Part shown: in pieces, positions 1 to 10,100 of the stretch
Layout of the letters: the number at the start of each line of letters is the position of its first letter
Position numbering within the stretch: the stretch's first letter is position 1
Source: Limnohabitans sp. 103DPR2
GTDB taxonomy: Bacteria; Pseudomonadota; Gammaproteobacteria; Burkholderiales; Burkholderiaceae_C
NCBI RefSeq assembly: GCF_001412575.1
Contig: NZ_CP011834.1
Coordinates: forward strand, 806,001-870,000
DNA: 64,000 bases
Direction of reading: 5' to 3'
Translations under genes and position numbers: made by a program
The notes under the pieces: model-generated
What the model saw: only the letters and a program-made list of their open reading frames with translations
What the model was told of the DNA's origin: nothing
Databases searched by the model: none

Positions 1-456
1 GATCTCGGTCCGCCAGCCTTTGCGCTCACAAAATTTGGTGTACATGCGCAGTAGATCGCCTGCAAACAAAGCGGATTCATCCCCACCAGTGCCGGCGCGA
101 ATTTCTAAGTAGGCAGGACGAGCGTCGTCAGGGTCTTTGGGCAGCAGCATGCGCTGCAATTCAATTTCCAATTCCGCCATTTCTTGGGTGGCACTTTGAA
201 TTTCTTCATCGGCCATGGCTTTCATGTCGGCGTCTTCAGCACTGCTTGCCGCCAAGACATGCCCGGCTTCCAAATCCTGGCTGCGCTCTTGGTAGCGTGC
301 ATAGCGTTTTGCGACAGCGCTCACATCGGCATGTTCACGGGACAACTTCAAAAACTGGTTCATGTCCGCCATGATGTCTTCGCGCGACAGCAAAAAATCC
401 AGCTCCTCAAGGCGCTGGGCATATCGCTCAAGTTGATGACGTAAAAAGGGTTTCAT
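1..456 (-). CDS. prfA: Peptide chain release factor 1 (N-terminal part)
   Basis: RF1 recognises UAA and UAG stop codons and triggers peptide release on the ribosome. The 152 visible residues begin MKPFLRHQLERYAQRLEELD and run through the helical first domain into the start of the core (IRAGTGGDESALFAGDLLRM), which is characteristic of RF1/RF2. The PxT and GGQ motifs lie beyond the window edge. The start is the ATG at 454-456. It follows hemA by 69 bases on the same strand, the usual hemA-prfA arrangement of beta- and gammaproteobacteria, so the two are probably co-transcribed. RF1 rather than RF2 is inferred from the N-terminus and the hemA linkage. Confidence 0.93.
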   Translation of the reverse strand, partial: MKPFLRHQLERYAQRLEELDFLLSREDIMADMNQFLKLSREHADVSAVAKRYARYQERSQDLEAGHVLAASSAEDADMKAMADEEIQSATQEMAELEIELQRMLLPKDPDDARPAYLEIRAGTGGDESALFAGDLLRMYTKFCERKGWRTEI

Positions 457-525
457 GACACTTGGAAGAAAGAGAGACAAGGCATTGAGAAAGTCTCAAT
501 GCGGCGAAGGCAAGCTTGAGCTTCG

Positions 526-1797
526 CTAGCGCTCTTTGCGCAAGAACATGCGCTGCACAGCATGCACAGCGTGGGGCATGTGTTCTGGATCGGCTTCGCG
601 CAATTCCGCCATGGCGCCGTGCAACATTTTTTGGGTCAGACCGCGTGAGAAGGCTTCCAGCACTTTCTCGGGATCTTCGCCTTTGGCCAAGAGCTTGCGA
701 GCGCGAGCCATTTCTGCTTCGCGCCATTGATCGGCTTGAGCGTTCAGCTGTTGGATGAGCGGCACGCTGCCGCGTTGCACCATCCAGTGCATGAAACTTT
801 GCACGCCCGCATCAATGATGACTTCGGCTTCGGCAACCGCAGCTTGACGGTGCGCTTGGCCAGTTTGGATAACACTGGCCAAGTCGTCGACGGTGTAGAG
901 GTAGACGTCTTCCAATGATTTCACTTCAGGCTCGATGTCGCGTGGTACGGCCAAGTCGACCATGAACATAGGGCGGTTGCGGCGTTTTTTAAGGGCACGT
1001 TCAACGGCGCCTAAGCCAATCAAGGGCAGGGTGCTGGCCGTGCAACTGATGACGGCATCAAACTCATGCAAGCGGTCTGGCAACTCAGAGAGGCGCATCA
1101 CTTCGGCGCCAAATTGCGCGGCCAATTTTTCACCGCGGTCCATGCTGCGGTTGGCGATCGCCATGCTGCGTGGATTTTTGGCCGCAAAGTGAGTGACCAC
1201 CAGTTCGATCATTTCACCCGCACCGACAAACAACACCTTGATTTTGGACAGGTCCTCAAACAATTGACCTGCCAATCGCACTGCGGCAGCAGACATGCTG
1301 ATGGAGTGCGCGCCAATCTCGGTGGTGGTGCGAACTTCTTTGGCCACCGCAAAACTGCGCTGAAACAGTTGATTCAAGGTGCTGCCCAAAGCGCCAGCCT
1401 CATCGGCTGCGCGAACTGCATCTTTCAATTGACCCAAAATTTGGGCTTCACCCAAGACCATCGAGTCAAGACCACTGGCCACCCGAAAAGCATGCCGAGC
1501 GACATGACCTTCTTCGAGCAAGTAGGTGTGATGACGAAGTTCATGAACCGACACGCCGCCTGTTTGGGCCAGCCACTTTAAAGTGTCCTCAATGGCCAGT
1601 TGATCTGCGGCACAATAAATTTCTGTGCGATTGCAAGTTGAGAGAATGGCGGCTTCGGGTTGCTGTTGGGTTTGGGCAGCCAAGTTGCCGCGCAATTGGT
1701 GCAAAGTGGGGGGCAATTGGTCCATGGCAAACGCAAACCGCCCGCGCAAATCGAGCGGGGCTGTTGTGTGGTTTAACCCCAATGCCCAAACTGCCAT
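526..1797 (-). CDS. hemA: Glutamyl-tRNA reductase
   Basis: Catalyses NADPH-dependent reduction of glutamyl-tRNA to glutamate-1-semialdehyde, the first committed step of C5-pathway haem synthesis in the cytoplasm. The 423-residue length is normal. The catalytic-domain motif STCNRTEIY carries the nucleophile Cys55, followed by [13 protein letters not shown]; the NADP-binding domain is near residue 190 ([13 protein letters not shown]) and the C-terminal dimerisation helices follow. The start is the ATG at 1795-1797. No Shine-Dalgarno sequence precedes it, and a perfect TATAAT lies only 6 bases upstream, which raises the possibility of a leaderless transcript (see findings). prfA follows downstream. 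Confidence 0.97.
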   Translation of the reverse strand: MAVWALGLNHTTAPLDLRGRFAFAMDQLPPTLHQLRGNLAAQTQQQPEAAILSTCNRTEIYCAADQLAIEDTLKWLAQTGGVSVHELRHHTYLLEEGHVARHAFRVASGLDSMVLGEAQILGQLKDAVRAADEAGALGSTLNQLFQRSFAVAKEVRTTTEIGAHSISMSAAAVRLAGQLFEDLSKIKVLFVGAGEMIELVVTHFAAKNPRSMAIANRSMDRGEKLAAQFGAEVMRLSELPDRLHEFDAVISCTASTLPLIGLGAVERALKKRRNRPMFMVDLAVPRDIEPEVKSLEDVYLYTVDDLASVIQTGQAHRQAAVAEAEVIIDAGVQSFMHWMVQRGSVPLIQQLNAQADQWREAEMARARKLLAKGEDPEKVLEAFSRGLTQKMLHGAMAELREADPEHMPHAVHAVQRMFLRKER

Positions 1798-1809
1798 ACT
1801 TGGATTATA
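1797..1809 (-). promoter_or_regulatory. Candidate hemA -10 element abutting the start codon
   Basis: On the minus strand TATAAT occupies 1809-1804, followed by CCAAGT and the hemA ATG. If used, transcription would begin at or within a base or two of the start codon. I see no good -35 hexamer at 16-18 base spacing, so the promoter call rests on the -10 and AT-rich flank only. Confidence 0.35.
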
Positions 1810-1836
1810 AAACTTTGAGTTGTAAGAAAGATTTCA

Positions 1837-2118
1837 ATGAATTGGGACGATGTCTTCTGGCATGTGATGAATTTTGCGCTTCCCGCGTGGGTGTTGTCGC
1901 TGGGCATCACAGCCTGGGGCTCATTTCAATTCAGGCGCCAAGCCCAAATTCGCTGGATTTGGCGTTGCTTGCTCAATGTACTGGCCGGCACGTGCGTGTT
2001 GGTGGCGGGCCTGGTGATCACGGGCAACGACGGCAAAATGGCCACTTATGGGGCCCTGGTGTTGGTTTGCGCCACGCTGGAGTGGCTGATGCAAATGCGC
2101 TTTAAGCGGCAGGGCTGA
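1837..2118 (+). CDS. Small hypothetical membrane protein
   Basis: A 93-residue protein that I cannot assign to a named family. It has two or three hydrophobic segments (about residues 12-30, 45-62 and 70-85) separated by a basic stretch (FRRQAQIRWIWR), so an inner-membrane protein is likely. The ATG at 1837 is preceded by AAGAAAG, a weak ribosome-binding site. It starts 39 bases from the divergent hemA start, and its 3' end overlaps the convergent ugpQ by 17 bases (2102-2118). The hydrophobic pattern and clean open frame support a real gene, but there is no functional clue. Confidence 0.6.
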   Translation: MNWDDVFWHVMNFALPAWVLSLGITAWGSFQFRRQAQIRWIWRCLLNVLAGTCVLVAGLVITGNDGKMATYGALVLVCATLEWLMQMRFKRQG

Positions 2119-2854
2119 AGACATCAACCCGGTCTGTGATGATGCCGTCAGTCCCCAGTTGCAGCAGATGTTCGGCCACCCATTCGTCGTTCACGGTGTA
2201 ACTCAGGCACTTCATGCCCGCGTCATGAACGGCTTTGACTGTTTCAGGTGTCCACAAGGCGTACAAGCACACCACGGCGCAACACTCTAAAGCTTTGGCT
2301 GTGTCTAGCCAGCCCTCAGAAAGGCTATTGAGCAACAAGCCACGCGGTAAATGAGGTGCAGTTTTAAAAGCGCCCTTCAGCGATTCCACTTGAAAAGACG
2401 TGAGCAAGGGCGGTACGGCTTCGTGCTGCCAAATCTGGGCTGCCTCACGAGCCACCACTTCACCTGTTTTGTATTCAATGCCCGGCGTGGGTTTGATTTC
2501 GATGTTCAAGAAGTAGCGATTGCGAATGCAAAACTGCGCCACATTGGCCAACGTAGGCAGGGGCTCGCCACTGAAATTTCTGGAGTGCCAACTGCCTGCG
2601 TCCAACTGCGAGAGTTGTTGCCAGTTCAGTTCGCCGCCAATGCCATGGCCATTGGTGGTGCGATGCAGCGTGGCGTCGTGCATTAAAAACACCACATCGT
2701 CTGCGCTCAGTTTGGCATCGCATTCGAACATGCGGTAGCCATGTTCAGCGCCTTTGCGAAAGGCTGCCAAGGTGTTCTCAGGGGCGAGTGTGCCTGCCCC
2801 GCGGTGGGCAACCCAGCGCGGATAAGGCCAAGGGCGAGCGCTGTGTGGGGTCAC
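2102..2854 (-). CDS. ugpQ: Glycerophosphodiester phosphodiesterase
   Basis: Hydrolyses glycerophosphodiesters to sn-glycerol-3-phosphate and an alcohol. The 250-residue protein begins with the GDPD signature ([18 protein letters not shown]), then [27 protein letters not shown] with the metal-binding acidic and His residues, and LNIEIKP. No signal peptide is seen, matching the cytoplasmic UgpQ rather than periplasmic GlpQ. The start is GTG at 2852-2854, overlapping the ugpC stop as GTGA, which indicates translational coupling. It is the last gene of the ugp operon and overlaps the convergent small membrane-protein gene by 17 bases. Confidence 0.93.
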   Translation of the reverse strand: MTPHSARPWPYPRWVAHRGAGTLAPENTLAAFRKGAEHGYRMFECDAKLSADDVVFLMHDATLHRTTNGHGIGGELNWQQLSQLDAGSWHSRNFSGEPLPTLANVAQFCIRNRYFLNIEIKPTPGIEYKTGEVVAREAAQIWQHEAVPPLLTSFQVESLKGAFKTAPHLPRGLLLNSLSEGWLDTAKALECCAVVCLYALWTPETVKAVHDAGMKCLSYTVNDEWVAEHLLQLGTDGIITDRVDVFSPAA

Positions 2855-3855
2855 AAACGTTTTCCTGTTTCGGCGTTGAAGTGGTGCAAACAGCCTTCTT
2901 TGGGCCTTGCATAAAAGATTTGGCCTGCAGCGGGTGCAGCCAAGCTGGCGTCTAAGCGCAGTGTGAGTGTTTCGGTGCCTAGGTGCGCATGCACCAAGCG
3001 TTCGGCGCCCAGCAATTCCACCGTGTCCACTTTCAATTCCCAGCCCGCGCTACTGAGCTCTAGATGCTCAGGTCGAATGCCTAAAATTTGTCCAGCCGCA
3101 AGTCCGGGAGCTTGCTTGAGCAAGTTCATTGGCGGTGAGCCGATGAAGCTGGCCACAAAGGTACTGGCAGGTCGGTTGTAAACCTCTTCGGGTGTACCAA
3201 ACTGTTCCATCACGCCGCCGTTCATCACAATCATGCGCTGTGCCAGGGTCATGGCTTCCACTTGATCATGCGTCACAAACAAAGACGTGATGCCCAACTC
3301 GCGGTGCAGCTTTTGAATTTCCAGCCGCGTTTGAGCACGCAGTTTGGCGTCAAGGTTGGACAAAGGCTCGTCAAATAAAAACACTTGCGGCTGGCGCACG
3401 ATGGCGCGGCCCATGGCCACACGCTGGCGTTGGCCGCCAGACAGTTCACGGGGTTTGCGTTGCAGCAAGTGGCCCAACTCCAAAATACCCGCCGCTTTAT
3501 CGACACGTTGTTTGATGTCTTCCAAAGGCACCTTGGCAATCTTCAAACCATAGGCCATGTTGTCGAACACGCTCATGTGTGGATACAGCGCGTAGTTTTG
3601 AAAGACCATGGCAATGTCGCGTTCAGCAGGTTCGAGGTCGTTGACCACGCGATCACCAATGGCGATCGTGCCACCCGTAATTTCTTCAAGGCCGGCCACC
3701 ATGCGCAGCAAGGTGGATTTACCGCAGCCAGAAGGACCCACAATGACCACGAACTCGCCGTCGTGAATTTGGGCGTTGAGGTTGTGAATGACGGGCACCG
3801 CTTTGGCGCCAGAGCCGTATTCTTTGACGATGTTTTGAAGAGAGATGGAAGCCAT
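2851..3855 (-). CDS. ugpC: sn-Glycerol-3-phosphate ABC transporter ATPase
   Basis: ATPase of the MalK/UgpC subfamily that powers glycerol-3-phosphate import. In the 334 residues are Walker A (GPSGCGKST), Q-loop, signature ([14 protein letters not shown]), Walker B ([13 protein letters not shown]), H-loop ([11 protein letters not shown]) and a C-terminal OB-like regulatory domain with GIRPEH typical of MalK-type proteins. Its ATG overlaps the ugpE stop by one base and its stop overlaps ugpQ. Substrate is assigned from the neighbouring ugpA, ugpE, ugpB and ugpQ; the ATPase alone would not distinguish sugars from glycerol-3-phosphate. Confidence 0.95.
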   Translation of the reverse strand: MASISLQNIVKEYGSGAKAVPVIHNLNAQIHDGEFVVIVGPSGCGKSTLLRMVAGLEEITGGTIAIGDRVVNDLEPAERDIAMVFQNYALYPHMSVFDNMAYGLKIAKVPLEDIKQRVDKAAGILELGHLLQRKPRELSGGQRQRVAMGRAIVRQPQVFLFDEPLSNLDAKLRAQTRLEIQKLHRELGITSLFVTHDQVEAMTLAQRMIVMNGGVMEQFGTPEEVYNRPASTFVASFIGSPPMNLLKQAPGLAAGQILGIRPEHLELSSAGWELKVDTVELLGAERLVHAHLGTETLTLRLDASLAAPAAGQIFYARPKEGCLHHFNAETGKRL

Positions 3856-4709
3856 TATTTTTCAGTATCAACCAGGCCCTTGACGAACCATTTTTGCATC
3901 AAGATCACCACGAGGGCGGGCGGGAGCATGGCCAAAATAGCGGTTGCCATGACGATGTTCCATTCGGTATAGGCCTCACCGGCCAGCATGCGTTTGATCC
4001 CCATCACGATGGGGTACATGTCTTCATTGGTGGTCACCAAGAGGGGCCAGAGGTATTGGTTCCAACCGTAAATGAATTGAATGACGAACAAAGCAGCGAT
4101 GTTGGTGGCTGACAGAGGTAGCAAGATGTCTTTGAAGAAGCGCATGGGGCCTGCGCCATCCATGCGTGCGGCTTCTACCAATTCATCGGGAACTGTTAAG
4201 AAAAACTGACGCAGCAAAAATGTGGCGGTGGCTGACGCAATCAGAGGCACGGTCAGACCTGCATAAGTGTTCAGCATTCCAAGGTTAGACACCACTTCGT
4301 AGGTGGGACTGATGCGCACCTCAACAGGCAGCATCAAAGTGATGAAGATCATCCAGAAGAAAAAATTGCGCAAGGGAAAGCGAAAGTAAACCAGCGCAAA
4401 TGCAGACAGCAAAGAAATGGCAATTTTGCCAATCGAAATCACCAAGGCGCTGATCAAACTGGTTTGCATCATGGGCCAGACCGCTGGCACCTTGCCGCCC
4501 AAGGAGGTTTCACCGCCAAACAAAGCAAGTCGATAAGACTCCCAAAAGTTGGTGCCAGGCAACATTGACATGGGAATGCTTCTGGAAATTTGCTCGGCCG
4601 TTTGGGTTGAAGCCACAAAGGTGAGGTACAGCGGAAAAGCCACAATCGACACGCCTAGCAACAAGATGACGTGCGACAGGATGTCTAGGGCAGGACGTCT
4701 TTCGATCAT
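3855..4709 (-). CDS. ugpE: sn-Glycerol-3-phosphate ABC transporter permease UgpE
   Basis: Inner-membrane permease of the MalG/UgpE type with six predicted membrane helices. The EAA loop is visible ([20 protein letters not shown]), which contacts the ATPase. I place the start at the ATG at 4707-4709 ([13 protein letters not shown]), one base after the ugpA stop, giving 284 residues as in E. coli UgpE. The frame stays open 20 codons further upstream, but only inside ugpA. It forms a heterodimer with UgpA. Confidence 0.95.
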   Translation of the reverse strand: MIERRPALDILSHVILLLGVSIVAFPLYLTFVASTQTAEQISRSIPMSMLPGTNFWESYRLALFGGETSLGGKVPAVWPMMQTSLISALVISIGKIAISLLSAFALVYFRFPLRNFFFWMIFITLMLPVEVRISPTYEVVSNLGMLNTYAGLTVPLIASATATFLLRQFFLTVPDELVEAARMDGAGPMRFFKDILLPLSATNIAALFVIQFIYGWNQYLWPLLVTTNEDMYPIVMGIKRMLAGEAYTEWNIVMATAILAMLPPALVVILMQKWFVKGLVDTEK

Positions 4710-4710
4710 G

Positions 4711-5592
4711 TCAGTACTGCACTTTCTTTTCGACGAAGCGGAATTGCACCACCGTGAGGGCCACCACAATCACCATCAAGATGACCGACTGTGCAGCCGA
4801 GCCGCCCATGTCGAGCGCTTTGAAGCCGTCGTAGTAAACCTTGTAAACCAAAATGGCAGTTTCCTTACCGGGACCTCCGTGTGTGGTGGCATCAATGATG
4901 GCAAATGTGTCAAAGAACGCGTAAACCACGTTGATGACCAACAAGAAGAATGTGGTGGGTGACAACAGCGGGAACACGATGGTCCAGAAACGATGCCAAG
5001 GCGATGCGCCATCGATGGCAGCCGCCTCAATCAATGACTTGGGAATGGATTGAAGTCCTGCCAAGAAAAACAAAAAGTTATATGAAATTTGTTTCCACAC
5101 CGAGGCCATGACGATCAGTCCCATGGCATGGTTGCCGTTGAGCAAATGGTTCCATTCAAAGCCGATGCTTCGCAGAAAATAAGCGACCACGCCCATGGGC
5201 GACGCAAACATGAAAATCCACAACACGCCTGCCACCACAGGCGCAACGGCGTAGGGCCAAATCAGCAGGGTTTTGTAGAGCCCTGCACCACGAACCACTC
5301 GATTGGCCATCACGGCCAGCAACAATGACACAGTCAACCCCGTGCTTGCAACCAAGATGGAAAAGAAAGCGGTCGTTTTGAACGAAGTCAAATAACTGCT
5401 GTCGCTGAAAAGCCGGTCAAAGTTTTCCATTCCGACAAACTGAACCGACCCGCCAAAGGCGTCTTCCGTCAGCACACTTTGGAAAAGCGCTTGTCCTGCT
5501 GGCCAAAAGAAAAAGACCAAAACCACCGCCATTTGCGGTGCAATGAGCAGCCAAGGCAACCAAGCTGATTTGAAGCGTACGCGCTTTTCCAT
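4711..5592 (-). CDS. ugpA: sn-Glycerol-3-phosphate ABC transporter permease UgpA
   Basis: Inner-membrane permease of the MalF/UgpA type, 293 residues, with about six hydrophobic segments beginning at [20 protein letters not shown] and an EAA loop near residue 195 ([18 protein letters not shown]). It pairs with UgpE to form the translocation pore. The ATG is at 5590-5592. A 121-base gap holding a strong hairpin separates it from ugpB upstream, while the downstream genes are tightly coupled. Confidence 0.95.
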   Translation of the reverse strand: MEKRVRFKSAWLPWLLIAPQMAVVLVFFFWPAGQALFQSVLTEDAFGGSVQFVGMENFDRLFSDSSYLTSFKTTAFFSILVASTGLTVSLLLAVMANRVVRGAGLYKTLLIWPYAVAPVVAGVLWIFMFASPMGVVAYFLRSIGFEWNHLLNGNHAMGLIVMASVWKQISYNFLFFLAGLQSIPKSLIEAAAIDGASPWHRFWTIVFPLLSPTTFFLLVINVVYAFFDTFAIIDATTHGGPGKETAILVYKVYYDGFKALDMGGSAAQSVILMVIVVALTVVQFRFVEKKVQY

Positions 5593-5628
5593 GAAACTCT
5601 TTGTGAAACTTCAGTCAATGTAAAGGAC

Positions 5629-5656
5629 AAAAGCAGAGGATGGCTCCTCTGCTTTT
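5629..5656 (-). terminator. Intercistronic hairpin between ugpB and ugpA
   Basis: A perfect 12-bp inverted repeat (AAAAGCAGAGGA at 5629-5640 and its complement at 5645-5656) with a 4-base loop lies between ugpB and ugpA. On the minus strand the right arm ends in CTTTT followed by GTCCTTTA, so it could terminate part of the transcripts or protect the ugpB 3' end. Similar structures after binding-protein genes let the binding protein be made in excess over the permeases; that role is inferred here. Confidence 0.8.
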
Positions 5657-5713
5657 GATGGGGCGAACATGTTTCTTTTCAGAAGCATGTCGCCAGTGGG
5701 AACTGCTTGGAGT

Positions 5714-7018
5714 TTACTTGTTGGCTTTTTCGAAACGCTCAAGTTGTTCATTGCCGCGTTTGATGGCGAGGTCCAAAGCTTCTTTCGGTTGCTTCTTGCC
5801 ACTCCAAACGCCTTCGAGTTCCTCATCGATGATGGTTCGAATCTGAACGAAGTTGCCCAAACGCACGCCACGAGATTTGTCGGTTGTTTTGCGAATCATC
5901 TGCGTCACAGACACGTCTGTGCCAGGATTCTTTTTGTAGAAGCCTGATTTTTCAGTCAACTCAAAAGAGGCCTTCGTGACTGGCAAGTAGCCTGTGCGTT
6001 GGTGGCTGGCAGCCGCTACATCAGGTTTGGACAAGAAGGCAAAGAACTGACCCACGCCTTTGTATTCGTTGGCTTTCTTGCCGCTCATCACCCACAAGCT
6101 GGCACCACCGATGACGGTGTTTTGAGGTGCGCCGGCCACATCGGGGTAGTAGGGAAGCGTGCCAATGCCGTAGGCAAACTTACCATTGCGAACCACGTTG
6201 CCGTAAAGGGCGGAAGAGCCTGTGGCCATGGCACATTCCCCTGAAACGAAAGTGGCATCTGCTGCATTGCCGCGACCTTTGTAAACAAATAAACCGCTCT
6301 TGGCCATGTTGGCCAAGTTTTCAATGTGACGCACATGCAAGGGTGTGTTGAAGCTCAGGCGAGCATCGATGCCGCGCATGCCATTGCCTTTGGTCGCGAA
6401 TTCCGTGTTGTGCCAAGCAGAGAAGCTCTCTAACTGCGTCCAGCTGATCCAGCTGGTGGTGAAGGGGCACTTGTGGCCGCTGGCTTTCAATTTGGCGGCA
6501 GCCAAAGCCACTTCAGGCCAAGTTGTGGGGGGCTTCTCAGGGTCCATGCCCGCAGCTTTGAACGCATCTTTGTTGTAGTGGAAGACGGGCGTGGAGCTGT
6601 TGAAGGGGAAGCTCAGCATTTGGCCGTTGGGGGCTGTGTAGTAGCCAGAGACGGCAGGCACGTAGGCGTCTTGGTCAAATTTGAGGCCCGCGTCCTGCAT
6701 CACTTTGCCGACTGGCACGATGGCGCCCTTGCTGGCCATCATGGTGGCGGTGCCCACTTCAAACACTTGAAGGATGTGGGGCGCATTGCCAGAGCGATAA
6801 GCTGCAATGGCAGCCGTCATGGATTCGTCGTAACCACCTTTGAAGGTGGGCACAATTTTGTAATCTTTTTGGCTGGCATTGAAATCTTTGGCCAGGTCAT
6901 TGACCCACTCGCCCAAAGCACCACCCATAGAGTGCCACCATTGAATCTCGGTTTGGGCTTGTGCGCCAACGCTGAAGGCTGCAATGGCCAGCGCGGCCAG
7001 GGATTTTTTGTAATTCAT
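5714..7018 (-). CDS. ugpB: sn-Glycerol-3-phosphate-binding periplasmic protein
   Basis: Extracytoplasmic solute-binding protein, 434 residues, that captures glycerol-3-phosphate or glycerophosphodiesters for UgpAEC. A Sec signal peptide is clear (MNYKKSLAALAIAAFSVGAQAQ), with likely cleavage after AQA. The mature start TEIQWWHSMGG matches UgpB proteins. The ATG at 7016-7018 is preceded on the minus strand by AGGAG at good spacing. It is the first gene of the operon; a Pho-box-like element and a palindrome lie upstream, which would fit phosphate-starvation control as known for E. coli ugp. Confidence 0.95.
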   Translation of the reverse strand: MNYKKSLAALAIAAFSVGAQAQTEIQWWHSMGGALGEWVNDLAKDFNASQKDYKIVPTFKGGYDESMTAAIAAYRSGNAPHILQVFEVGTATMMASKGAIVPVGKVMQDAGLKFDQDAYVPAVSGYYTAPNGQMLSFPFNSSTPVFHYNKDAFKAAGMDPEKPPTTWPEVALAAAKLKASGHKCPFTTSWISWTQLESFSAWHNTEFATKGNGMRGIDARLSFNTPLHVRHIENLANMAKSGLFVYKGRGNAADATFVSGECAMATGSSALYGNVVRNGKFAYGIGTLPYYPDVAGAPQNTVIGGASLWVMSGKKANEYKGVGQFFAFLSKPDVAAASHQRTGYLPVTKASFELTEKSGFYKKNPGTDVSVTQMIRKTTDKSRGVRLGNFVQIRTIIDEELEGVWSGKKQPKEALDLAIKRGNEQLERFEKANK

Positions 7019-7036
7019 AAGTACTCCTATTGTTGT

Positions 7037-7057
7037 GTCATCGCCTGATGCGATGAC
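7037..7057 (-). promoter_or_regulatory. Palindrome in the ugpB leader
   Basis: Arms GTCATCGC (7037-7044) and GCGATGAC (7050-7057) form a perfect 8-bp inverted repeat around a 5-base spacer. It lies between the candidate -10 and the ugpB ribosome-binding site, so it could be a repressor operator or a hairpin at the 5' end of the mRNA. The protein that would bind is unknown. Confidence 0.5.
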
Positions 7058-7067
7058 TGACTTTCGG

Positions 7068-7101
7068 ATGCTATTACAGTGCCATGACCGTTTGGTGACA
7101 A
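7068..7101 (-). promoter_or_regulatory. Pho-box-like promoter of ugpB
   Basis: On the minus strand 7101-7084 reads TTGTCACCAAACGGTCAT, two 7-base units separated by 4 bases, matching 11 of 14 positions of the E. coli PhoB consensus CTGTCAT-N4-CTGTCAY. Exactly 10 bases downstream is TAGCAT (7073-7068), the spacing seen between Pho boxes and -10 elements in pstS and phoA. Identity and regulation by PhoB are inferred. Confidence 0.5.
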
Positions 7102-7193
7102 CCCGGGGTTTCCATGACGCAGCTCAAATTGCCGGTCTGTCCCCACCTGCGGTGCGTGATTGACCCCCTGACGTAAAATCGGGCTTAAATCTC

Positions 7194-10100
7194 ATGAACG
7201 CACCTACCACCCTCCAACACCTGCTCCAAGCGGACGATTCATCGCCTCGTTTGCGCGAAATTCCCTACAACTACACAAGCTTCTCTGACCGAGAAATTGT
7301 GATTCGTTTGCTGGGCTCTCGCGCCTGGGACCTTTTGAACCAGCTTCGTGATGAGCGCCGCACGGGTCGGTCCGCGCGAATGCTGTACGAAGTGTTGGGT
7401 GATATTTGGGTCGTTCAGCGAAATCCCTACCTGCAAGACGACTTGCTGGACAACCCCGATCGCCGCAAATTGTTGGTGGAGGCCTTGCAACATCGCTTGG
7501 GTGAGGTGCAAAAGCGACGCACGCCTGACGCAGATGCTTTGCGCGATGGCTTGGTGGGTGAGTTATTGGTACTGGCCAAACAGGCTGTTGCCAGCTTTGA
7601 CCAAACCTTTACCGCCATGGCGACCTTGCGCCGCAAATCGCAAAAGGCCTTGGGCAAGCTCACGGCCAAAGACAACATCAAGTTCGATGCCTTGTCGCGC
7701 GTGAGCCATGTCACCGACGCCACCGACTGGCGCGTTGAATACCCGTTTGTGGTGTTAACGCCCGATACCGAAGCCGAAATGGCCAATTTGGTCAAAGGCT
7801 GTTTCACCTTGGGCTTGACCATCATTCCACGTGGCGGCGGTACCGGTTACACCGGGGGGGCTGTGCCACTGACATGGAACAGTGCCGTCATCAACACCGA
7901 AAAACTCGAAGCCATGTCGGGCATCGAGATGGTGAAGTTGCCTGGCCTCGACAAAGAAGTGCCCACCTTGTGGACCGAAGTGGGTGTGGTCACCCAGCGT
8001 GTCACCGATGCCGCAGAGCGCGCCGGATGGGTGTTTGCGGTGGACCCCACGTCTGCTGAAGCCAGCTGCATTGGCGGCAACATTGCCATGAACGCAGGCG
8101 GCAAGAAGGCTGTGTTGTGGGGCACGGCGCTCGACAACTTGGCCAGCTGGCGCATGGTCACGCCCGATGCGCAGTGGCTCGAAGTCACACGTTTGGGACA
8201 CAACCTGGGCAAGATCCATGATGTGGAAGTGGCCAGCTTTGAATTGAAATACTTTGAGGCCAATGGCACCACGCTGGTCCGTGAAGAACGCTTGGACATT
8301 CCTGGCACCGTGTTCCGCAAAGAAGGCTTGGGCAAAGACGTTACCGACAAGTTTTTGGCGGGTCTGCCGGGTGTGCAAAAAGAAGGCTGTGACGGCCTTA
8401 TCACCAGCGCGCGCTGGGTTTTGCACCGCATGCCCGATCACACACGCACGGTGTGCATGGAATTTTTTGGCAATGCCAAAGATGCCGTGCCCAGCATCGT
8501 GGAAATCAAAGATTTCATGTTTGCCGAACAAAAGCGCTCGGGCGTTTTGTTGGCAGGCTTAGAGCATCTGGACGATCGCTATTTGCGCGCGGTGGGTTAC
8601 ACCACCAAGTCCAAACGTGGCGGCTTTCCCAAGATGGTGTTGCTGGCCGACATTGCAGGCGATAACGCCGACGATGTGGCCAAGGTCACTTCTGAGGTGG
8701 TGCGCATTGCCAACTCGCGCAGTGGTGAAGGCTTCATCGCCATCAGCCCCGAAGCGCGCAAAAAGTTTTGGCAAGATCGCAAGAAAACGGCGGCCATCAG
8801 CCGCCACACCAATGCTTTCAAAGTCAACGAAGACGTGGTGATTCCTTTGCCCCGCATGGCAGAGTACACCGATGGCATTGAGCGCATCAACATTGAATTG
8901 TCAATGCGCAACAAGATCAAGTTGTGCAACGAGTTAGAGCTGTTTTTAAGCAAAGGCAACTTGCCTTTGGGCAAAGACGATGACACCAGCGAAATTGCAT
9001 CCGCCGAGCTGCTTGAAGACCGTGTGGCGCAAGCTTTGGCTGTGGTGCGGGATGTGCGTGATTTGTGGCAAGGCTGGTTGCAAGGCGTCGAAACCTTGTT
9101 CCCCCAATTGCAAGACCACACTTTGCGCGCCAGCTGGAAAACGCAAATCAAAGCGCCTTTCCAAACCATTTTCTCGGGCGCTGCGTTCCAACCTATTTTT
9201 GACGAGTGTGTGGCCATCCACAAACGCGTGCTGAAAGGCCGTGTGTGGGTTGCTTTGCACATGCACGCCGGTGACGGCAACGTGCACACCAACATTCCAG
9301 TCAACTCGGACGACTACGACATGTTGCAAACCGCGCACGAAGCGGTGTCGCGCATCATGGTTTTGGCGCGCAGCTTGGAAGGTGTGATTTCGGGTGAGCA
9401 CGGCATTGGCATCACCAAGCTGGAGTTTTTGAGCGACGCTGAACTCAAGCCCTTTGCCGATTACAAGCAGCGCATTGATCCCGAAGGTCGTTTCAACAAA
9501 GGCAAATTGATGCGCCATGTGGCGGGTCCTGAAGGTATGGAAATCCAAGCCGACTTGACCAATGCCTACACGCCCAGTTTTGGTTTGATGGGCCATGAAT
9601 CGCTCATCATGCAACAGTCCGACATCGGCGCCATTGCCGACAGCGTCAAAGACTGCTTGCGCTGCGGCAAGTGCAAACCGGTGTGTGCCACGCACGTGCC
9701 ACGCGCCAACTTGCTGTACAGCCCCCGCAACAAAATCTTGGCCACATCCCTGTTGGTTGAAGCTTTCTTGTACGAAGAGCAAACCCGCCGCGGTGTGTCG
9801 ATCAAGCATTGGCAAGAGTTTGAAGATGTGGCCGACCACTGCACGGTGTGCCACAAATGCCTCACACCTTGCCCGGTCAAAATTGACTTTGGTGATGTGT
9901 CCATGAACATGCGCAACTTGTTGCGCAAGATGGGCCAAAAAACATTCCGCCCCGGCAACGCCGCGGCCATGTTCATGCTGAACGCCACCAACCCCGAAAC
10001 CATCAAGCTGGCGCGTGCCGGCATGGTGGGTGTGGGCATGAAGGTTCAGCGTTTTGCGCACGACTTGCTCAAAACTTTTGCGCGCAAGCAAACCAAGGCA

